Positions 57,049 through 64,000 of a DNA stretch of 64,000 nt are shown here, one piece after another; positions within the stretch are counted from its first letter, which is position 1; the number at the start of each line of letters is the position of its first letter. Made by a program: the position numbers and the translations under genes. This stretch comes from Lasiosphaeris hirsuta. Its lineage: Eukaryota > Ascomycota > Sordariomycetes > Sordariales > Lasiosphaeriaceae. The stretch lies in NCBI GenBank assembly GCA_030549175.1, contig JAUKUA010000002.1, forward strand, positions 2,542,001 to 2,606,000, written 5' to 3'. Under the pieces are notes generated by a model. That model saw only the letters and a program-made list of their open reading frames with translations. It was not told the DNA's origin and did not search any database.

Positions 57049-58740
57049 TGCGATCAGAATACTCGGGTCAACTCAACGGCTTCCCAATCCACGACTCTCC
57101 CCCTCGAAGTAGCGATGGTCCTGATGCGCCGTTAGATGCTGATTATCTCTCAAGGTATTTTTTTTTTTTTTTTTTTTTTTTACGTTGGGACCGCGTGCGC
57201 TGTGATGCGAGAAACCTACCTGATTGACCAGAGCGCTGGCGGGACGAGTCGTCCTGGATTTCCGTCCGTGTCCGCAATTTCGAAACTTGTAAACAGGAGT
57301 TTTGGAGTCGCGATGGCGAGACCCTGGATTTTGTAATTTTGTACCGGGATGATGGCAGAAACGCCACAGGCTAGGAAGCGTCCCTGGGAGCTGTCCCTAG
57401 CTGCCAGTTTACGGGCTGACGAAGGCTGACGGTTTGTGGAGACAACGCCTTATCCGCAACTGGTTTGGCGTGCTTCGGCGAATGCCCATGCGAAATTTGG
57501 CCTGGGCCTTCCGGGAGATTTCGAGAACGTGTTTGCCTGGCAGCGTGGCTTTTCGCGGGGGACGTGAAAACTGAAAAGGGGTGCCGGTTTGGGAGCGGCA
57601 GATGCCACGCTGGAGGGGCTCGTCAATCAGACGTGTGTCCCATGCTCGACGGAGCGCGATGGTGCATACAACGGCTGATGCGACGGATAGCGCAAAGGTG
57701 GAAAAAAAAAAACGAGCGGATGAAGACAAAGGGGAAAATGAGGGACAATGTGGAAAGATCGCGAGAATTGACAATTGATGATTGATTGATGCCTGCAGGG
57801 TCAGCTCGCTTGCATTCCCGAGTTGGGTCAGTCCACTGGTCAATTGGACTGCGCCTCAACTCGAGCTTCCCCTTTCTCCATCCTTTCCACCTAACGGCTC
57901 CGACAAAGCGTTGTGTTTTTTTTCCATCGCAATCCACAGCCCGTATGCTCGGCAACGGCAAAGACCCCTGCCAAGGCCGGTGCTGCATCAAAGACTTGTC
58001 CCGCCACGCCGGTCAAAAACCGCCTTGAGTGTGTGTGTCTTCGATGCCCCCAAGTGGACGCACGAGCCAGCAGCGCGGGCGTAGTTGAAAGCCAAGCGTT
58101 CGTCCGAGTTGTTGAATCCACTTTGGTCAAGTTTCTTGAATCCATTAGCAACCCCTCAGCTACTACTGAAGGCAAACCGGCTGCACGGCCGTCTCAATTG
58201 GAGGATCGGCCGTGTCGACCTGTAGCTCATTCGCATTGATAGAGTCGTTCATCAGGCAAGTCGCCATGTCGCCCGCTATCCAGCGGCGTGACAGGGTGAG
58301 CTTTTGAGGTACTTGGGCATGAGATTGAGGCGCATGTGGTTACACACGCGACCAGGTTTCTTTCGGACTACCAAGTGCATCCTTCGAAATGCAACCTGCT
58401 CGAGGGGAGAGAATGATATCATTCACAACTCCATGTCGCTGCAGCCAAGACTTTTGCATGGCGTGGCGGCCCAACTGAGTCGCCCAGCGGAGAGCCCCGC
58501 AACCTGGCGAATCGACTGACCAAGACGCGAACAGGCCACTGAAAGCGCCTGCGGCGGCACGCCACTGACGGCTCCCCTTTCCCGTTCTCCAGCAACACAA
58601 GACACCGATGGGGAAGCTCCGCCCCGCGATTTTGATTTAATAACCTCCGTACCCCTGCCTCCCTTTGTCCACCAGGGCGGATCCAACCTCAAGTCTTGGC
58701 ACCAACCGAAAAGTAATCTTTCATCATCAAAGCGCCCAAA
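57049..58740. other. 1.7-kb divergent intergenic region
   Basis: Between the PGAP4-like gene (-) and the DUF1857 gene (+). It contains a T run of about 24 at 57158-57181, which lies about 110 bp upstream of the PGAP4-like start and reads as poly-A on that strand. No gene was recognised. Confidence 0.45.
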
Positions 58741-59316
58741 ATGGTCACCTTCAACGTCGCCTACACGGCACCCATCAACCGTCCCGGCCAGTCGCCGCTG
58801 ACCCGGAAACAGGTCTGGGTGGGTTTGGAGCGCAAGATCCACCACCCGAGCGACTTTGTGCCCATCATTGCCGCCTGCGAGGTCATCTCCGAGACGGAAG
58901 AGGACGGCGTGCCCACAATAACCCGCCTCGTCACTTTCCGCGAGGGCAAGGGCCCCAGTCCCGACGGCGGCCCCGTCAAGGAAGTCTGCAAGCACTACCC
59001 GCCGGTCCGCGCCGACTTTTTCCAGGAGAACGGCACCAAGGTTGCCAACTACATCTCGCAGGGCCCGAGCGGCGAGCCCGAGGATCTGTTCCTTACCTTT
59101 GTCTTTGAGTGGCGTCACCCGACCGTGGAGGCCGGGAGTGAGCAGGAAGCCAAGCTAGATGCGCAGCATAAAATGGTAGGGTTGCTTTCTACAGCCGGCT
59201 GTTCTTTGTCCATTGACTATTGCCATTGCTAATGGAGGCATGTATAGACCGCAAGGAATTCCGTCGAGACTACTATCGAGACCATTCGAAAGTTGGTTAG
59301 CGAAGGCACGATCTAA
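58741..59316 (+). CDS. DUF1857/AtaL-like SRPBCC-fold protein
   Basis: 167 residues; exon 1 is 58741-59175, exon 2 is 59248-59316, intron 72 nt (GTAGGG..TATAG, phase 0). The N-terminus MVTFNVAYTAPINRPGQSPL, the block LTRKQVWVGLERKIHHPSDF-VPII, VTFREG, NYISQGPSGEPEDLFLTFVF and EWRHP are characteristic of the fungal DUF1857 family, which has a START/Bet v 1-like ligand-binding fold. The C-terminal helix (VETTIETIRKLVSEGTI) comes from exon 2. AtaL is encoded in the acetylaranotin gene cluster, but most members are stand-alone, and no biosynthetic genes neighbour this one. Ligand unknown. Confidence 0.9.
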
Positions 59317-59605
59317 TGGTGGAGCTCCACGTCCGCTACCCAACTGAATCATGATGAACTCCACAGAAGCCCTCGGAGTCGTTAGGGACCTTCGGCAACT
59401 CCGAGTCAGCTCAGTTAGTCGCCGCTTCTTAGAGCTAGAACTCTAATTATGAACAGTACTGGGAGAAGCATCGGCCTTATTGTGTAACTTGAAGTACGGG
59501 TAGACCGCCAACCAGAACTATGTTAATTATTATCGTAACGGGCGTGTTTATAACAAAGGAAAGGGTATTCGAGAAATTCCACCCAAAACATAATCACTTT
59601 GGATT

Positions 59606-60331
59606 TCAAAGCTCTGATCCCCAAATCCTTCCATGGGGCTTAGCATCCGAAGCTACTAACTCTGTGAAGCTGGCATTTCTCCTCCCATCGACTGTGATTC
59701 TATCATCCTCCGAGTCAGACATCTTGTTACGCATCGCAGCGATTTTATCATCGTAGTGGCCTTTCTGAGATTTGCTCCGAGTATTCGAGACTGGCCCCAG
59801 TCGATATTTCTCCGAATCGCCCATAACACAGGGAATCATCCTATTAAGAACCAGTCGGAAGCTTGGGAGGCAAGGACAAATAACACCAACATCTATTTCG
59901 ATGCCTGACCATAAAGCCAGTTCAGCAATGTCCTCTATAGTCGAGTCAGTTTCTGGTTACTGGATTCAGGAATAAGGTGCACCATGGCCACTGATTTGTA
60001 GGGTTCTCCGCCCGGGTGAATTGGCTGATGGTCTTGAGCCGGACAAGACTCGTGGTTATGACACTGTCAAGGCTATTAGCAGCTCCCTCACTGAAGCGAT
60101 CCCTCAGGTCCATTGAGTATGTCGGTTGGTTTCAAAGCAAAACACGATGCGGAAGAAGATAAAAGTTACCAATCCAAACAAGTTGAACAAGTCATCCCAC
60201 CAGAAATAAGCCTTGGTCAACAGGCGCGCGAGGAGTCTTGGAAAGACGGTGATGTCCGTCAGGCCAATAAAGACAGCATAGACGACTTCAGTTCTGCTAT
60301 TATGCTTAGGCTCGACACTGCACAGGTGCAA
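59606..60331 (-). pseudogene. Fungal rhodopsin-domain (PTH11-like) membrane protein relic lacking its middle
   Basis: Two ends of a seven-span fungal rhodopsin-domain protein are recognisable. The 5' piece (60331 downward) reads RTEVVYAVFIGLTDITVFPR, LLARLLTKAYFWWDDLFNLFG, the usual first span and WDD motif. The 3' piece reads SLVRLKTISQFTRAENPT, then ELALWSGIEIDVGVICPC, LPSFRLVLNRMIP and a hydrophilic tail ending at the stop at 59606. Only about 60 nt separate them, so roughly 150 residues (spans 2-5 or 6) are missing. The RAENPT and ELALWSG segments cannot be joined in frame by any GT-AG splice I found. It is therefore a deleted pseudogene rather than a short gene. Confidence 0.65.
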
Positions 60332-61343
60332 TGTGATATTCTTGGTAGCTGGCGGTAGTATCCAGAGTCAGTCTCTCACTGCAACACCAACTTATGGGAC
60401 TGGCGCTATTCTCACATAGAGAGTGCTTCACCATGCAGGAATTCATAACACAGGCCGTCGCATGCGTGCTCAATGCTTCGCTTGAGCATAAGCACGGAAA
60501 GGAGGCACAAGAGAATAGAAGCAGGATACAAGTATGTGGACAAGTCGCGTGGTTAGGCCAGGAGAAGACATCATCTTGAATCAGTAGCAAAGTATTTGCC
60601 AGTCCTCGGCCTTCCCTTTCCAGTGGCAAAGCCAACCCTTTGATCCTTGCATACACATCCCTCCTCTGCCCCTTGGAACGAGAATATCTGGTGTGGGCGG
60701 TACAATGTGACTCCACCTGGAGAGGACAGGAGATATTTGATAGCTTCACGGCAGCCCAGCTACGAAGTTGCAGGGAGGTAAAGGCTGCCCGGTATGCCCG
60801 AGTTCTACTGCAGGCGAGCAGTGAGCAAGGTACAGGGCTGAAGCAGCGACCTGCATACACACACTCTGTTGCGTTTGGCATCCTATTCGCGTTTCCTTGT
60901 CGATTTGTGGGGTAAGGTTGCTGAACTACTGCAGGGCATACCCGACTGCCAAGGCGCGGGGTCCCATCGCCCGTGAGGGTTGGGTTAGGTGCTGGGTCTC
61001 TCGTAGGTCATTGTGTAACAACATGCAGTTATCCATTGAGCGAGAATTGCGATGTCCAGCATGAAATTTGTATCAGTGGCAGTGGTGGCAACCAGCGGAT
61101 TGTAGAGGAACGCTACTGGCTCCGACTATCGTATTGAGTTCTGAGCTACCAGGTACCAGGTACCTTAGCTTCACCATTTCCAATGTGACGCTGCTTGATG
61201 GGCAAGCCTGCAGTGGGTACAAGGAAGTCGGGGTATGAGGCACGAGGCGGCTGGGATCTGACACGCCTCGCTAGTAGGAGCCGCTATCCGGGCCGGTACT
61301 AATCGCAGTGTGGCCAGGAGCCGTCTCCCTTGGCGCTGATGTT

Positions 61344-61373
61344 CACTAGTAGTTCACCCACTAGTAGTTCACC
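61344..61373 (+). repeat. Two perfect tandem copies of a 15-nt unit
   Basis: CACTAGTAGTTCACC occurs twice back to back with no mismatch. Function unknown. Confidence 0.9.
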
Positions 61374-63180
61374 AGGACGAGGGGGTCGAAGCTGGCGATG
61401 GGGAAAACGGCGGAGGCAGCGTTGAGAGAAGGGCCGAGAATGGCAACAATGCCTGGACGAAGCAAGCAAAATATCGAGCAGGAGCTGTCAAGTCCTTCGA
61501 GTTGGGTCCACTGTTCCGTGAGCCCCCCTGTCAGTGCAAGTCCGATTTGGCTGAGACAGCAGCACCCCGTAGGCACTCACGCACTCAATGCGGGCAGCAT
61601 TGGCGGGCCGATTCAGGGCCAGCAATGAAACACCAGCCAACTCCATTGAATCGCCCTTTTTGTCGACTGACAGACGCTAGCAGACCATGTCAGCCTGCTT
61701 CTCAAAAATAAGAGACGCTGGTTTCACGATGTCCTTGACCCTCAACTGTTTGCCGAGGCATGTCGCATGGCAATTGAGGGGGACTACCCATGGTAGTGTC
61801 TAGGCCCATGTGCGATACCAGGCAAGCAAGCGAGATCGTCAGCCCGTGTCTTCGCGGTCCTCCTCGGGGCCATTGCCGGGTTGAATGACCCAGAGGGTCG
61901 GTAATCTAATCTTGCCCTATGGACCTGCTCGGTTTTTAGACGGCCGATCGCGAACCGCCAATGTTGGCACATCGGAAAATCTATTCGCTTATTTGACCGA
62001 TAGGAACATAAGAATGCAAGTACAAATGCTGCTCTCTTTTCTCAAGATAGTGAACACGGTGCGACAGGATGAATACCTGGGTATGTGCTGGGCCATTGGA
62101 GCCCGAATGCTCTTGGCGACGAGTATCAGTCGGTACAGATCGGCGGGTCGGGGAAGAAGAGGCTTCTCGGTAACACATACCCCATACCATGACTGGAACG
62201 CGGCTTCGAGTCAAAGATTGTTCATCGCATCGATGTCATGGCTCTTCTTACGAAATGGCATGATTCTGCGGGTAGTTCATGTCCCATACCTGCTTTTTGG
62301 TACAGTATCAGCGGCGTCTGTGGTGAGCGCTGACACCTCCGGCTCCGGAGGAAATCGACCGTGGTAGTTTGACTCCATGTTTGCTCACTTGAGCGGAGTT
62401 AGGTACCTCTGCTCCGTTTGACCGTTAACAGGTTGCGAGAACTCGTCTCTGAACGGCCGTGTGGCGGAAGCGGCCACCAGTCTTGTGTCGCCACGAAGAA
62501 CTTGGCGCAGATGAGTAGGTAACCATGTACTGCCCTCCTCGTTACCAGCAGTGGGATAAAGAGAGAATCAAGTTCGAGACCATGACTTTCCGTCTTTGGT
62601 CGGGCCTAGATGAGCCGTCCCAGCGAAGTCATTAGATAATGGCTCTCGCCGGTCCCATATGGAGTGCTTTGTCAAGTCGAGTGTGAGAGGAGCCCATCGA
62701 CGTGTATTGTGCTATGCACGCTGCAGAGATTGCAGGCATCTAATCTATCGGCAGGAGAGCGCGGATAGCGCAGGATCTGACGGTGGCACAATTCGGGTGC
62801 GACTCGAACCAGGAATGGATGTTGTGTCAGGCCAGTGTCTAAGCTATATTAAGGCCAGGACTTGGACTGTGGATGAGAGCATCAAAACTCATATATGTGC
62901 ACTCCAGCCCGATATAAAAGCCCCGACAAGGTCTTCGCAGTAAAAAAAAATAACGGCGTTCTGGCGTTTCGAATGGTATATTTGGTGTTGTAGAAGGTTT
63001 TACCTATATCCTACGAGGTACTTGGTTGCAGCTTTGAAGTCAACGCTAACAAACAAACTAGGGTTGAAATGTGGTTGGATACTTCAAATTGAGGTTCGCG
63101 CTATTTGCCCTCTCTCTTTGGCGATGACACTCTACTCAGGGATTTCCTAGAGCATGCCGTGTAACCATAGCGCAAACCGG

Positions 63181-63211
63181 CACGTGTGACGGATTTCACG
63201 TGTCGGATTTT
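63181..63211 (+). repeat. Tandem repeat carrying two CACGTG E-boxes
   Basis: CACGTGTGACGGATTT is followed directly by CACGTGTCGGATTTT, the second copy lacking two bases. Each begins with a CACGTG palindrome, the core bound by bHLH factors. No gene start lies close by in the window. Confidence 0.7.
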
Positions 63212-64000
63212 GGGTCCGAGTGATTGATCATTCTGGGACGTCCAAACATGGGGAATCCTCTGTTGGCCTCTATCCTGGGGCCTGCGTAGGGAGAAAATAA
63301 TTGATGATCGGCTTCTGAATCAAGAAGAGCCGTTGAGGCATTCCGCAACTCCGCTGATATCCAATTGTTGGTCCGTGTTTGGAATTGATTTTGACAAGCA
63401 GCCTGTGAGGCAGATGTGGGTGACGACGAGTTGATTCGGGCTCCACATTCGTTGGATTCAACAGCCCGTGCGTCGGCCGTGCTTCTAATGAAGAATGCAC
63501 TTAGCCACATGGTGGCTTGGGCTTGAATCGGGAAAGGCGAGACAATATCATACCGTCCACGGCCTTGACGGGCTGCTGCCGGGCACTCTGCGAATCGCCG
63601 CACAGAGTGCGTTTTGTGCCCGTCCCGATATGAGACATCCAGGTGGTTGGTGGCTGTGTCGGGGTTTCAGTGAGGGCAGTGCTGGCTGCAGGCTTACTGA
63701 ACATTCCTGAAGCGCCACGACATGACGCATGCTCAAGGCAAACCGCCCAAGAAAAGCCCGAGGGAATAGAATCTGTGAGTTTGGGGGATGCGACCAGGTC
63801 ATAGGATACGGTCTAGTTATGGGAGACAGGAAGATGGATATCCGTAATTCCAGGAAAATGCCGCCCAGGGCCCAGCGCTGAGGGACCAAGCGTGTTTCAC
63901 CGCTGTAGGCTGCTGACCATTCGTTGTGGCAGGGGCACTGGATGAATGACGTACCTAAGGTATGTGCAACCTCGAAACGAGAAAAGCCCTTGCGTCATGC

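Larger units (their letters stand above)
60332..64000. other. 3.7-kb stretch without a supportable gene
   Basis: Both strands contain only short frames without domain similarity; the longest ATG frame (61885-62367, 160 codons) has no recognisable motif. A TATA-like GATATAAAAG occurs near 62910 but no gene follows. It contains the tandem repeats at 61344 and 63181. The window ends in this region. Confidence 0.4.

Noticed and set aside
61885..62367. 160-codon ATG frame near the right end
   Set aside because: No recognisable motif and overlapped by an antisense frame; not enough to call a gene.
62740..62840. Possible tRNA on the minus strand (GGTTCGAGTC)
   Set aside because: The bases around the T-loop-like sequence do not pair as a T-stem and no anticodon arm or acceptor stem could be found.

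Overview
The window is nuclear DNA of a filamentous ascomycete (Pezizomycotina). Genes are dense, on both strands and mostly split by 50-115 nt introns with GT..CTAAC..AG signals. The gene set (Skt5/Chs4-like chitin synthase activator, ApsB/Mto1-type microtubule organiser, Syt1-type Arf-GEF, a fungal rhodopsin-domain membrane protein relic, GH105) fits Sordariomycetes, perhaps Sordariales, but that placement is inference. There are no operons, CRISPR arrays or rRNA genes, and I found no convincing tRNA. The gene models are hand-spliced: every accepted intron keeps the reading frame and joins recognisable family sequence unless stated otherwise. 39 coding introns are modelled in intact genes, three of them with GC donors.

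Layout. 1-20.3 kb holds mainly housekeeping genes: the 5' part of UDP-glucose:glycoprotein glucosyltransferase (-), alpha-COP (+), proteasome subunit Rpn12 (-), a Skt5/Chs4-like protein (+) ending in a CaaX box encoded by a 12-nt last exon, two short-chain dehydrogenases back to back (16.3-18.9 kb), and a Cys/His-rich orphan. 20.7-25.6 kb holds an F-box pseudogene with three lesions, then a long repeat-dotted non-coding stretch. 25.6-36.5 kb holds two large convergent genes for polarity and trafficking: a Sec7-PH Arf exchange factor and an Mto1/ApsB coiled-coil protein.

36.5-46.1 kb is accessory in character: a 111-residue acidic protein with three SUMO-consensus motifs, a frameshifted nuclease-like gene, a TA-rich block, an ankyrin relic and a DUF3602-like gene. 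46.1-59.3 kb is gene-rich again: MFS transporter (+), secreted GH105 hydrolase (-), a 1449-residue protein with one canonical and three degenerate cytochrome-b5-like modules (-), a PGAP4-like membrane glycosyltransferase (-) and a DUF1857 protein (+). 59.3-64 kb holds a rhodopsin-domain pseudogene that has lost its middle, then about 3.7 kb with no gene I can support.

Functional themes. UGGT (ER quality control) and alpha-COP (Golgi-to-ER retrieval) share a 0.9 kb divergent promoter. The Skt5-like, Syt1-like and Mto1-like genes all relate to polarised growth and cell-wall delivery. The b5-like giant gene is the best candidate for something undescribed: its first roughly 960 residues match no family I recognise.
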